A stretch of DNA of 64,000 nucleotides, taken from positions 1 to 64,000 of the forward strand of contig JADNRX010000239.1 of the NCBI GenBank assembly GCA_015501595.1. The letters run 5' to 3'. Of the stretch, positions 25,126 to 36,740 are shown one piece after another. Position numbers and translations under genes: made by a program. The stretch comes from Hymenopellis radicata. Its lineage: Eukaryota > Basidiomycota > Agaricomycetes > Agaricales > Physalacriaceae. Under the pieces are notes generated by a model. That model made no database searches and was not told the DNA's origin. It was given only the letters and a program-made list of their open reading frames with translations. Each line of letters starts with the position of its first letter. Positions within the stretch are counted from its first letter, which is position 1.

Positions 25126-27183
25126 CGCCCAAGCCCGCAGTGTGGCAAAGAAAGCAGGCCTGAAAGGACCTTCTCGACGTGGTCACGGCGGCCGGTGGAT
25201 TACGGTGTTATCCTGTTGGAGCGAGAGCCTTCAGGCTGCTCGTACAACCCGCTAGTGCTGCATTGTACAGCCTAGCAAGAGTCATCGTGACTCACGGACT
25301 CGAGTCATTCCGACTCACTGACTTTATCTGACTCCTTATGAGTCGTAGACTTTCTAGTATATAAACTCGTGTATTACAGTGCCAAGAATAACAATAAGGC
25401 AAGCACTATGCTCTGTATGAGTGCGCCTGATGTCAGTATAAGATAAATCGTGCACATTCACCGTGATAGGCAAATGTGTGTTTTGTCAATGAAATTGACC
25501 GACCAGGACTCGGTGCTCCCAAATAGCTGTGGAACACTCAACTCGACAGACAGAGCGGTGAGTGAATCCTGGCAGGGTCAATCCCAGTACACCTGCGAGT
25601 CCCGGGCGCAACCAGAAGGAGACCCAAACACTCCACTACAGAGCATGGCTCCAGAGCGAAGCTCGCTGAAGGGACGACTTCAGGTGCAACCGGACCGAAA
25701 CCCCACACAAAGCCATGCATGACACAGACAGTGTGAATACCATCATGCGTGCAACAAGAAGAAAACAACCTAGTGAATTCCTGATGTGCGGATGGGAGAT
25801 ATGTGCGCTATGCAATGAAAATACCCAGCGAACACTCTACTGCGAGGTCACATGTGGGGAGGAATACCCGACGAACACTCTACTGCGAGGTCGCATGTGG
25901 GGAGGAATACCCGACGATCACTCTCCTGCGAGGTCGCATATGGGGGAATACCACACCACAACTCATATGGGAAGTGGTGCGGGGAATACAGACAACGATG
26001 CTTCATCCAAGGACTAACATTGAAGCTGGGAAATAGGAGTCTGGCTAAGACCCCGTGAATATGCCTGAAAGATGGCGGACAAAACCCAACCACACGGAAT
26101 GGCAGAAATGCGAAGGGAACTGGGGAAGGAAATTGTAGAGAAACTGACTCACATCTTGTTGTGCAACAGGTCACGACCGCTTCAGCACGGGGGTATAAGA
26201 TGAGAGGGAATTGGATAGAAATTGCGATTGTCTGAGGTGTGTATATGTAACAGTAGGAGGAGATGGAATGACAGCTAGTCAGGATATGATATGCGTAGTA
26301 TCTGAGGTCCATGGCGGAAGAGTCGGCGGCAAGTTACGCAGCCGACTCGAAGGCCGGCCCCGCTCCAAAGAAGAGAAAAATAAAATGACGCAGAGATCCA
26401 AAATGGCCGGAGAGAGTAAAAGACAGCAAGAACAAAACAAAATGACTGGTGCCGATGTCCACGCTGTGGCAGAGGACGGCGGGCAGTCGTCGTCGTCGAG
26501 TGTCGTGAGTGTAACGAAGAAAGCCGTTGAGGCGCGCACGCGTCATCGGCCCAATCGGGCCACGCGTCATCGCGTGGCAAGTTGCTCGGCCCAATGGCTT
26601 CAGACATCGTCAGGTCGTTGCTTTCCTTATCTTACGCTTACCCTAGCCGTTCGTAAACTCACGTAGATCCAGCTAGCAATTCTACATCCTATGAACTACA
26701 ACTAAACACACATACAAGATTAAGTGTGTACACCCAAACTACGCGATCAGCCGGACGTTTACCGCGTCCATCACACTACTCCACACTATCTGCGCCAACA
26801 TATCCTGTTAACTCTGTTGAACTTGCTGTGAGTGTCTTTGATTTTCGGCAAGCCCCAACACGTGTTGAAATACTTCATGCAAAGGAAGCAGACGGCATCT
26901 TGCTGCTTGTCAGCTTCCCTTGCTTTCTTTCGCATGTTCTCTCCCCCATCTCATGCATTGGTCGACAACTTCCCAGGAGTAGTTAAGCAGAATAATGATA
27001 ACACCAAAGTGCTCAATGAGCCTACATATACAGAATGATAAGGACCACGATTACGAGGTAGCCAAGTCCAACATCCCAACTTGAACATTCCTACTCTCAC
27101 CACTTCTCTTTTCTTCTCTAAGAATTTTCATATCCTTTGCTGGAATTTTCATTTAAGAAAATGTAACAGAAACACATCCATGC
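25126..27183. other. 2-kb non-coding region with promoter-like and tandem repeats
   Basis: No gene is supported. Around 25268-25350 there is a dense cluster of TGACTC/GAGTCA words just before a TATA-like AGTATATAAAC at about 25357. This could be the U3/R part of an LTR or an isolated promoter. A 43-bp tandem repeat lies at 25831-25955. The part 26300-26650 carries short open frames on both strands without motifs. Confidence 0.4.
25831..25955 (+). repeat. 43-bp tandem repeat, about three copies
   Basis: Units begin at 25831, 25874 and 25917 and share CACTCTMCTGCGAGGTC, then CATRTGGGG and GGAATACC. The third unit is shorter and more divergent. There are no spacers, so this is a minisatellite, not a CRISPR-like array. 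Confidence 0.8.
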
Positions 27184-28104
27184 TCACCTTAGAGCTGCAG
27201 CACTTTCAGCAATATCTCCCTGAATTTCCTTCATCTTGTCAAATCCTTCCTGGGAAAGAATATCGATATTCCAAGCCCCTGCAAGAAAATCCCCCGAAAG
27301 AAGACCACTAGAATTTTTCACTGATGAACGATTTGAAAAATCGGGGTTCATGTTGCAGGTAGCAACATCAACCCGGTAAACACGAAGTGACGTTCCAAGC
27401 AAACTTAAACCCCAGAAGCGAGGGAGAGGGCAGTCATGAGCCATAAGTTCAAACCACCACCGCATGTGTTCATCTGCGTCGAGCCGATACTCTGCGTTAC
27501 CGACCCAACCATCGCCCTTGATGTCTGCGATCATCACAGGACGCCGGAGCTGGTCATAGACGACTATAAAGACGTAGTCATCTGCGCAAGTTTCACCGGG
27601 GGGGCCTTCGTAAGGGGCTTCGGGAGCGACGAAGAACTCATATGAGTTGGGGCCAAAGCAGTACGTGAGTAACTTGTTGTATGGTCCACAATATCGTTGG
27701 TTGGTGTAGGCCCCGCGCTCTTGGCGGCAATTCCGGAAGATTGTGAGTAGACCATCAGGCCAGGCCGTATCAGTTAAGAATGGCGTGCTAAGGAAGAACA
27801 ATGAGTATATCATTGTTAATGCGCTGTGAGACTTACCCGTGTAGGTGATGGTGACGAGCAGTTGAGCTGTTTGCAGCTGCTGTTAAACCCAGAATCAGGA
27901 TGCGCCGCAAATTTGGTGAAGTGAACACGTACAGAATGCAGCCTTGTCCTTTAAAGAGGCCTGCGTTTCGATAGAAACCCTGGGCAACTTGACCCTCGTC
28001 GATGACGTGCCGAGCGTCCGTTTCTGCAGAGCACTGATAGGTTGTATTGGGCGCGGTTTGGGTATGCATCGAGGGACGAGCGAGCGCCGGGTCATCTGTA
28101 GCAT
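27184..28104 (-). CDS. Chimeric protein: MCC-like mitochondrial presequence plus PD-(D/E)XK-like domain (intact copy)
   Basis: Three exons: 27933-28104, 27837-27879 and 27184-27787, giving 272 residues with every phase fitting. Exon 1 (MLQMTRRSL ... IPKPRPI ... ALQKRTLG ... KLPRVSIET) is paralogous to the presequence exon of the MCC gene. Intron 1 and the start of exon 2 (SSTAR) also match MCC; the similarity then ends. Residues 73-272 are unrelated to MCC. They carry VFIVVYDQLRRPVMIADIKG, with D160-x-K162, then a R-x-DADEHM helix, PLPRFWGLSLLGTSLRVYR and a C-terminal AWNIDILSQEGFDKMKE. The hydrophobic strand ending D-x-K and the R-x-x-AD-x-x-M helix resemble the restriction-nuclease-like domain of many fungal hypothetical proteins; this is inference. 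An upstream in-frame ATG at 28167 is an alternative start. Head-to-head with the F-box gene at 29553. Confidence 0.7.
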
Positions 28105-29552
28105 CGTCGTCGTTTCGTCGTTGGAATGAGGATGCGGGGTAGACAGAGCTTTTGAATCCTGAGACACCCGTGTACAGCCACCGGCAGATTCTGACTTACT
28201 AGCTGGCCGTGAGCACCAGTCCGCGTGTATTAAATCCCAATTTCGTGGCCTGTCGTATACTTAATGGGCATTTGGACGCTAGCGTCGGCCTAGCAGGCTG
28301 GTTGTGCTTCTCCACGTCTGAGCTCAAGCTCGGTTTTCTTCGTCTGATGCCATTCTTCTTCTTCTTCATGTTTGGCCGGTCTACCACGTTTCTGCTCAGC
28401 GACTGCGCGCGTGCACTGTGAAGGCGGTTAGGACTATATGGTTAAACTCAGATAAACTTAGGCATAGACGACTTACGTGTTGCCCGGTCCATCATGTTCG
28501 TGGTACCCTCTGTACCATCCACTCAGCGGTGAGTACTCAAGTAAGGCCTACTTATGCGTAATACGCGTACGCATCGAGTGGTGATCATAAGCGCCTGAGG
28601 CATTATCATCCCCATTACCCTCTCTAACTGTCGAAATGGTTGAAAGAGTGCAGCATAATCGGTTATCATTACAGGAGCTCTGTGTATTCGTGGCCTTTCT
28701 CTGGATAGATTCCTAAAGTAAACAGGAATGAGCCTCCACGAATGTGTGCCCAGAGTGTTCAATAAGAACGTCTTTCACGCGACGAGGTCCCCGGCGGATT
28801 GAATCTGTCCATCGCTCGATGCCCACCTGCGAAGTCTAGTCAGGGCTTAAGCGCCAAGTAGCACTTGAGACGGCAACGTACACAAGATGACTCGGCGTTG
28901 GGACCAGAAGCTATCGAGTGATGTTCCTCCGTGTCGAGCCGCTGAGAGACGATGGGGAGTTTGTTGGCCACAGCATGAAAGATGGCGTTAGTGTCCGCTG
29001 GTAATCGCACACGGATGCCTGTGCAGGTTGGTCGTTGCTGGGAAGAACCTAGTGAGAATTTACAAATGAACGGGTGACCTTCACAGCAGAGGAAGATCTT
29101 CGTACTTGGAGCGAGACAACCAGCGAGGTAGGAACTTGGTTATGGGGACAACGGCGACGGGTTGAGTTTGATTAGCCTAAGGCCCAGGACTCGTGTTAGT
29201 GACAACGTCAGGCCGAGAGTTCTGCGTCGACCGCTTGCGGAGCTAACGAACGCAAGTAGTCAGCATTTTCAGAAGACCGCAGGCCAGTCAGCGTCGCGGA
29301 TCGGCTCACAGTTATGTAGAGACATGGTGCGCGCAAATGGGAAGAAGGGAATAGAGAAAGCGCAACTCAGCCTGATTGGCCGGTGGATCGCTTGGTTCTG
29401 GAAGACGAGACACCGCCAGAGTCGAGATGATAATGGCACCGACGCTCTGTTCAACGTGATCGAGTCGCTAGACACCGGTGTACAGCCACCGGCAGCTTCT
29501 TCGTTCTCGACTTCCACTATCAAAATCAGATTCCTTCAAAGGGTTGAAGTTA
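28105..29552. other. Insertion splitting the divergent promoter between chimera 1 and F-box D
   Basis: The promoter word GTGTACAGCCACCGGCAG appears twice here, at about 28172-28189 and 29473-29490, about 1.3 kb apart. At the MCC/F-box pairs it appears once. The DNA between looks inserted, with the word duplicated or pre-existing. Inside, the minus strand near 28370-28400 reads QKRGRPAKHEEEE, an AT-hook-like motif. A plus-strand open frame from 29162 (LISLRPRTRVSDN ...) runs into the promoter without a recognised domain. Confidence 0.45.
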
Positions 29553-31375
29553 ATGTCTATACCAGGTGGGGGACTCTCCATTTCACCACCTTTGACTCAG
29601 TCAAATCTGACACTCTTCCTGAGGCTTTTCTTGTCCTAATTGTGGTTATGATTCCACCAACGTCTTACCACCTCTGTCCGACGCGCCATCGCCCTTTCAA
29701 CATTTCTTCGATGGCCACGCATCGCGTGGAGAAATTAGCGCTGCTCGCCCCAAGATAAAAATCTTTATCGATGCAGTGCGCGTCGAGCTTTATGACGCCG
29801 AGGCTCGGGTCGCTTGCCTCCGTAATGCTCTGCAGGCAGCCGAGCAAAATCACGCCAAAGCCGAAGGCGTCCTGAACGCGCACATTATGTTGAACCCTCC
29901 CGTCCAGTATCTACCCCCCGAAATCCTTTCCTACATCTTCTCATTGACTTTCGGGAAGCCGTTTCGTATCTTCGAGTCTCGAATGCCATGGCGTCTCGGA
30001 CAGGTGTGCAGGCATTGGAGAGCGGTTGCATGGCAAAGCCCCGGCCTATGGAACTCGTTTGTAGGTGGAGATTCTTCGCGAAAGGCTTTCAATGGGCCTA
30101 TCCTTGAAGAGGTTCTCAACCGGTCTGGAAACTCCCCTCTGGAGGTCTCTCTTGTCGACCTCATGCCTAGAAGTGCTAGTATGCTAGCACAACGCGCGTC
30201 ACGTTTATCCGAGCTTCAGCTTAAGTGCTACTTCGGAACCTTGTATGCTCTCAAAGACGCGCCGGAGATGAGCATACTCACAAAATTGTCCCTGATTGCA
30301 TTAACGGCCGAGACCGTATCGGGGCCAGTCCTCTTCGACATTGTGTCCAAAGCTCCTCGCCTGACACACGTTGTTCTCAATGTTGTGCTCGTCTATGACA
30401 AATTACCACGTGTCATTCTCTTACCTTGGCCTCAAATTACCCATCTCGAGCTTGTCTTGGGGTCCTTCAACTATCAGTACATCATTGACATCTTATCCCA
30501 GTGTCGGAACCTTGTGTCCTTTACGGACAGCTACCGAGAGGGCTCCCACGGCCGCGGCCCCGTTACATATACCCTTCGAAGACAGACACCCCCTTCTATC
30601 TACATCTTCCCGCGCCTTACTTTCCTCGCCATACGCAGCCCCCTCGCCATCTTGTCATATATGCAATGCCCCGCTCTCCAGACATTTGCACTTCAGGGCC
30701 TTTTCCAACATACCGAGTTCATCGACACGGACTGGGTGGATTTCCGTGCGTTCATGGACAGATCGCGATGCACCCTACAGGAGGTGCGCCTCAACGAGGG
30801 CGATCTGAACAATTCAACCTTCTTCTCAGCGCCTCTAAAGAAGTTTCTCGCCTTCGTATCGCATGTCCCGGGAGTGGAGATCGGCCTCCGCTATTCACCG
30901 CATATAGGTTGGAAAGGGATCATTAATAGAGAGGAGAATGTGATCGCGTTTCCGGAGCTGCAGGTATTGACGCTGAAGGTGAATGCGTGGGGGTTCCTTG
31001 ACGTTCGCGAACAAGGTCTTTCGGGGATCACGCTTCAGCAGCATGTAGAGGATGAATTGATTGGAGCCATCGAGTCGAGGTGGCGGGTTCCTGAAGGCGC
31101 TGTGAGGATTAGGATGGCCAGAATTGAGTTTTCTATGCCGATACGAGGTCTACGCTACGAGGCTCCAGATGTGAAGGTCCTGTATCAAAAGTTGAAGGGG
31201 TCAAAGTTGTTGAAGAAAATGGAGATCTTCAAGGATGAGGGGCTTGATGTGTCTGTTGTAGTCTGTGTGCGCTGGTATGTTTGAACTGTATTCTTCACGT
31301 GTTTACTGATACTTCGTCTGTGCAAGGTGTTATCACGATTTGATTGTCAAGGAAAGTACGATGAAGTGCTTATAA
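29553..31375 (+). CDS. F-box-like protein with N-terminal CPNCGY motif, copy D (intact)
   Basis: Exons 29553-29565, 29624-31274 and 31327-31375 give 570 residues. The first exon is only 13 nt (ATG TCT ATA CCA G). Seen: CPNCGYDSTN at residues 8-17, resembling half of a zinc ribbon; a charged helical segment (RVELYDAEARVACLRNALQ ... NHAKAEG) likely to form a coiled coil; an F-box-like domain (YLPPEILSYIFSLTFGKPF then LGQVCRHWRAVAW); about 350 residues of LRR-like repeats such as LTHVVLNV and LTHLELVLG; and a tail KLLKKMEIFKDEGLDVS. F-box proteins are substrate adaptors of SCF ubiquitin ligases, the F-box binding Skp1 and the repeats binding the target; no substrate can be named. It is the only copy of six that is fully open. 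Confidence 0.82.
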
Positions 31376-32208
31376 ATATAGTAACCTGCTACTGGGTGAT
31401 GATGTTCCGGGTTCGTTCGCAGTTCATGAGTTCCATCGCCTGTCGCGAACGCCTGGCTCTCACGATACCTGTACGACGCACGTTATGGCTCAGCACATAC
31501 AGAGTAATCCTATACTTGTGGTACTCTCCGATTCATAAGTTCTTATGTACATTGGGTGGTACATTAGAGTTACGCAGCGTCAACCTCAATTCGCTTCCTA
31601 CTGTAGTGATCTAGAGAGGAATAGAGAAGAGTCAAGACCTGACGGACGAGTTTGCCTTAGAGTCCGACTGATTTTTGATTTCCAAAGGCAGAAGATCGGG
31701 CCCGTGTGGCGTCTTTATTGGTTGTTGATCGAATCGCACTGTGCGTTGGGATTCTCCCTCATTTCATCCCGACGAGCGAGATGAAGATCATTATGTAAGA
31801 TGTGATCGTGTGAACGGGAAATATGAACTTGTGGCGTCCTGCGACAGATGTCGTCAACAACCTGTATCTGTGCGTCTCCACCGAGATGCCCAATGAGTCC
31901 GCCGCGACAAATCTTGCATTAAATTCGTCATCATACCAATTGAATAAAGAAACGTGTCTTCCAACGCGAGTCGATGGATCCATGCCCTTGGATAGTAACA
32001 CTTAGTCTTCCCTAGGCATACTCTACACCTCGCGGTGCTCGGTGTTTAGTAAATAATCCTGTACGCATCCAGTGCGCTGGTTCTAACACAAAGGCGGACT
32101 GTGGATCTAGATTCATTCGAATGTTCATATTGTTCAGAAATGCGCGGGTTTGCGCAAAAGTTAACGTTCAATGCTTTTACATGTAAGATAATTCAAATAC
32201 GATATGCT
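31376..32208. other. Duplicated flank, then unassigned DNA
   Basis: The first ~290 bp match the flank of F-box copy E (see 24844-25125). The rest to 32208 has only short open frames without motifs and should include the 3' end of the MYND gene transcript. Confidence 0.4.
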
Positions 32209-33995
32209 TCACCACGTCGGCTCTGGGTCCGGTATCCGGTCCAAACACACGTCCAGTTTAAAGTCGCCTGTCCTCTTCGCCCAGCGGTACACCTTCATCC
32301 TGTTATTCCGGGCTATGATCAGCTGCATCGCCGCCCCGTATACCTGTGGGCGGTCCTCCTGCATCACATAGGCCTTGAACGTCCTCTGCCTGTCGTACAC
32401 CAGCAAGCCCTGCGTCGGGTTTCCGACGGGGAATGGATTTGATACTTTGACAATGAACGGACGGTCGCCGTGAACGTTTGGCGGGGGACTGTCGTCGTCG
32501 CGCTCCGCAGCGGCTTGGGCGGCGGTTTGAGCTGAAGGAGGCACAGTGCCGGAGGCGCTAAAGACTGAAATGTACATCTTCTTCCCGTTGACGATGACGT
32601 GTTTGGTGAAATCCGTCGAAGCCCAAGAGCCGCCTTTGAGTGATTTGCAAAGTGCTTTGTGCTGTTTCCAGTCCTCGCTTTGGCAAGCTAAAATGACTGT
32701 CAATATCGAAATGACAACGAGAGAAAAGGCCACCTACTTCGGCTACAGTACGATGCGGACTGACACTGCGCGCATCGGCTCGTCGTCTTTCCTCCACAGA
32801 CCTGGCATCCCGTGTTGTGCGAAAGCTTTCCGATTTCCACCTGATCCAGCGGGTTCAAAGGGACCAAAAACGACGGCTTGAACCGGCGCTCGTATCCCGC
32901 CATCTTGGGCTTGAATTCCGTCGATACGCGGCGTGAGTTCTGGAAGAGTAGTTTCCGGAGGAGAGCCTGTTCCTGGGATGTACATTTGATCTGTGCGAGC
33001 CGGCCTGTTTGCATCTGGGCGCCCATCCATTCGAAGCTGTTCACAGCAGGAGTAGCCAAGTCGGAGCTGTAGTAAATGAGGGCAATGAGAGGCGTCTTCT
33101 CGTTGAGTTTGTGAATACTGAGAACCTGGGTATACTTAAGTAGAAGTCAATGAAAGTAGAACGTGAGACTAACCCGTATGGCGATAGCCTCGTAGTCGTC
33201 CTTCAGAGCCATGACAGCTACGCCATTTTCGAAATTACGCGCCACATGCATTGTAGTTTGGCGCGCGTCCATCCACGTGTTTGTGTACAGAGGAAACGGA
33301 TCCGAGTTGGGCGAGTTGAACCTCTTCATTGCTTCGTTTGGACTAGTCCTGCTCATAGCCTGAAATGCTGGAGTTGTCTGACATACGAATTGAGTAATAT
33401 GAGTTGCGAAGTCGCTGCGCCACACACCTTCCATAACGGTAACTTCGACGGATTGATATGCGACGGATCTGGGACAAGTGAGGACAGCTTTTGTGTCGCA
33501 GTCAACGCGTTTCCGAGCTTTTGGTCCAGCAAGTCGTCCACTAGCTTCGTGTTTGCAGGTAATTCCACTCCCATCGACTTGAGAAGTCCAAGCAGGTCCT
33601 TCCTACTGTGCACCTTGCCTTCCCAGTCCTTTGCTTTAGACACCTCGACGATTATTTCGGGCCAGTTGAAGCACTCCTTGCAGTCCACTGTCGAATGCGT
33701 CGTGCACTGGTAAATTCCGTAACGATCGCGCATTTTCCCCGAGTACACGGCACCTAGAGAGAACGCACGAAGGGCCCTGCGGTTCTAGGAAGATTTTAAC
33801 AATATTGTATGCGAAAATAGGAAGGAAACGCACGTCAAAATCGATTTTCTTTCCAGATCCTACGCTGGCCTGGATTTTGTCTTGATCCAGTTGGTAATTG
33901 TTGCCCGCCCGGTAGTCAGCGCCACAGTCGTTGCAGAGTTCACCGCCGTGCTCCGTGCAGAACATGAATCCGTTGACCGTGAATGCGTCCTCCAT
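32209..33995 (-). CDS. MYND-type zinc-finger protein
   Basis: Five exons: 33834-33995, 33428-33784, 33174-33359, 32738-33125 and 32209-32687, giving 523 residues without frame loss. The N-terminus has a small cysteine/histidine cluster (CTEHGGELCNDCGADY) and a later CTTHSTVDCKEC, both possible metal sites. Near the start of the last third is a MYND finger: C-x2-C (CQVCGG), CAQCQ, YCSRTCQ and DWKQHKALC, with the intron at 32688-32737 splitting it just as the cysteine pattern requires. MYND fingers bind proline-rich partner peptides and often occur in regulators; the specific role is unknown. The C-terminus (VNGKKMYISVF ... YRWAKRTGDFKLDVCLDR) is the part copied at 1-448. The start at 33995 is the first ATG in this frame; the frame is open upstream. 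Confidence 0.8.
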
Positions 33996-34239
33996 CGTTG
34001 TTTCTGAGACGCGTAGATGATGGAGAGACACTAAGCCCGATCCACCCTTGCCGTCGGCATCTGCCACTTAAATCCTCGAGCTTGAAATTCTTTGGGCCTT
34101 TCGACAACTTTAGAGAGTGTATGATTTAACGAAATACTTGCTTTGCCAGAAGGTGGTTTTACAGTTGTACGCGCAGTACTTACTTGGACATCATTTCTTC
34201 CTCAGTGTTCATACATCAGACAGCACTTTACCAATAATC

Positions 34240-35173
34240 CTAATCCCCTAAATACCCAATGCTCCGAGAGGTTTCGTGAATTGCTAAGCTCCCTAAAGCA
34301 GCGGCATTCTCAAAAATATCTGCCATGATCTCTTTCATCTTGTCGAAACCTTCCTGAGAACGAATATCGATATTCCAAGCCCCTTCAAGGAAATCCTGGG
34401 GCATACGACCACTGGGGCGGTTGAAAGCGGGGTTGATGTTGCTAGTAGCGACATCGCCCCGGTACACGCGAAGTGAGGTTCCGAGCAGACTCAAACCCCA
34501 CAAGCGAGGGAGAGGGCACTCTGCAAGGCTACGGTCAAAGTGTCGATACATCTGTTCATCTGCTCTGGACCGTAGCTCTGCCCGATTGAACCAACTATCG
34601 TCCTTGACGTCCATGATCATCACAGGACGCCAAACGTTGTCGACGGCTAGAAAGACTGTAAAAATGGATGACTTCACGGCGAGCAATTTCAGCCCGCGAA
34701 AGGACGTGCGGAGTGATCATAAAGAGATGTTCGGAGTTGAGGCTGAAGCAGAGATCAAGTACCGTGAGGTATGGTCCAGAATAACGGCGCTGTTGCAGGG
34801 CCGTGGCCGAAAGGCCGAGAGTACCCTAGGAGGCCAGGTTGTAAGAGTTGAGAGAGGCATGCTAAGGAATAGCGATGAGCATACTGTCTTAATGCGCAAT
34901 GACATTTACCCGTACCGGATAGTCGAGCTGTCCGCTGTTGCTGTTCAGCTCAGAATCAGTATGTGCCGCAAATCGATGAAGTGAATGTGTACGGCATGCA
35001 ACACTGTTCTTCGAAGAGTTGTGGAAGGCCCGCATTTCAACAGAAACCCTCGGCAACTTTGGCCTTGTCGTTGACGCGCCGAGAGTCCGTTTCTGCAGAG
35101 CACCAATATGTCTCATTGGGCCCAGCTTGGGTATGCATCGAGGAGCAAGCAAGCACTTAGTCGTCTGTAGCAT
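34240..35173 (-). pseudogene. Second presequence/PD-(D/E)XK-like chimera (broken)
   Basis: Exon 1 (from 35173, [16 protein letters not shown] ... GALQKRTLGAS ... RAFHNSS) is the MCC-type presequence. It is followed by the same two introns: donor GTACAC near 35008 and acceptor CAG near 34958, then GTAAAT at about 34920 and the TAG acceptor near 34880. The body starts (PLSTLTTWPP) but runs into a stop near 34717. The domain resumes in another frame from 34686 with WRPVMIMDVKDDSW (D-x-K), RADEQMYRHF, RLWGLSLLGTSLRVYR and AWNIDIRSQEGFDKMKE. The loss lies where chimera 1 has its YEFFVAPEAP segment. The C-terminal extension (GSLAIHETSRS ...) also differs from copy 1. I read it as a decayed paralogue; an undetected small intron is less likely. 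Confidence 0.6.
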
Positions 35174-36740
35174 CGTCGTCGTCGTTGGGAGTGAAGATGC
35201 GGGCGAGACGAGAGAGAGAGAGAAACAACGCACAGCCACCAGCAGCCTGAGACATCCTCAGGACTTCTGTTTTGTAGGTATCGTGCGCCGGTCTCAAGTT
35301 GTAACTTCCTCAAAGTGCATCGAAGAAACACTTGACTATCGTCGAATATGTATCTGCAAGGTCCTCAGCATGCTGGTTGTTCAAACATTCGATTTCTTGC
35401 AAACGGGTTTCTGGCGGGCACATCAACCATCGATAATCGTTCTTCAAGCCTGGCAGATATCATGATAAGTATGCAGATCGTTCTCTAGCCGTGTATGTGT
35501 ACCAAATTCATTTCCCGATGTGGCACTGGCCAAGGAATAGTTTGAATGCGCCTGTGGCCAAGGATCCTCTTCGATTTGTTCGCTGTGCGTACTTAAAATC
35601 TGGGTGTTTTCACCCGTTACGAGGGTGCACGATACGCACATGTATCACAACCTAGGTCATAACCGCGGCCGTGACGGTTAGTGTCACACCGATCGTGGCT
35701 ATCCGCCATTGTGCGCTTGGTCCACCGCACCGCCACCGTCACCTCACGCTCCTGGTTAGACGATCGGTACATGTCGTGTATTCTCTTGCCCCTGAATCAA
35801 CAATCACTGCTTTCGCTGCTCGTGTCGTCCTTGATTGATGGTTTAGTGCCCCCAAGCCGAAGATTGCTGCTTTTTCGAGTGTGACAACCACGTAAGATTG
35901 GGAAACTGCTAGGACCCGCAATCATGGCTGCCTCTCTTTCATACATCATCCCATTGATAGACTTCTTCCGACTCGTCGCCTAGCTCATCTGGCCATGGGG
36001 AATGTGTCTCCCAACTGACAACTTGATGAACAGATATTGACATTCACTTTTTGAACTGGTAAAAGGACTGTACGTGCATTTCTAAACTTTCACCCATAAT
36101 CGTTGATGTTCAGCCGGATTCAACCATCGAATGCGACTCCGATAACACGACACATCCGGCGGCGGGTCCGGTGATTCGCGGTGAATCCGCAGAGTCTTGT
36201 TTATGGCCTCCGATGCGTCCATGCCTTCCTCGCCAACCAAGACATGTCTTTGACTCTGACGATTAGCCCTGCATAATCTCATCTCCCAAGCTCGTTCAGA
36301 GACGCTATGACTGCGCGACCACTGACTGACAGCGACATTCGGTAAACCTCTTCATTTTCCAGTTGCTTCATGCCATTGACTGAAGTATTAGTGATCTTTC
36401 TCGCGATGATCTTCTCGTAATCGCGCAATCTCAGAAGCCAAATTGGCAGAAGAGCACCAAACATCCGTTCAACTTGGACAGACGCCTCGGAGCTGATAGA
36501 CTTCGGCGTCTCCTACTGGATCCTGATGAACACTTCACTACTACCTCAGTAGTACCTCAAGGACCACTCCAGTTGGCACCAGCACATCAAGCAGATCATG
36601 CCCTTCAACTTCCGACAATCCAGCCAGGTCCACTCTCCAGCTACAAGGTGTGTTCGTGTTCACTCGTTAACTATCGTCTGCTAAAGAAAGGTGCAGAAGC
36701 TCATTGTTAAAATCATTGATGCCCGCTTTCAGAAGCATTA
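35174..36740. other. Unassigned region with left copy of a bipartite direct repeat
   Basis: No gene is supported. Two adjacent minus-strand open frames (36082-36282 and 36279-36464) overlap by four bases and read as fairly normal protein, but show no known motif. At 35686-35764 lies a bipartite motif (ACACCGATCGTGGCT, then TCCTGGTTAGACGAT about 64 bp on) that recurs in the same orientation at 47356-47431. Confidence 0.4.
35686..35764 (+). repeat. Left copy of bipartite direct repeat
   Basis: Two 15-bp words, ACACCGATCGTGGCT at 35686 and TCCTGGTTAGACGAT at 35750, are repeated exactly at 47356 and 47417 with nearly equal spacing (64 and 61 bp). The DNA between the words is not conserved. The two copies bracket 11.7 kb that contains the tyrosine-recombinase gene. 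Confidence 0.55.

Noticed and set aside
25126..25440. Possible solo LTR with promoter
   Set aside because: No TG...CA ends with a target duplication could be fixed, and no primer-binding site or gag/pol follows; kept only as a promoter-like finding.
25831..25955. CRISPR-like array
   Set aside because: Repeats are contiguous with no unique spacers, and this is a eukaryotic genome.
36082..36464. Two minus-strand frames overlapping by four bases, as in a coupled pair
   Set aside because: No homology recognised; translational coupling is not expected in a fungal nuclear genome.
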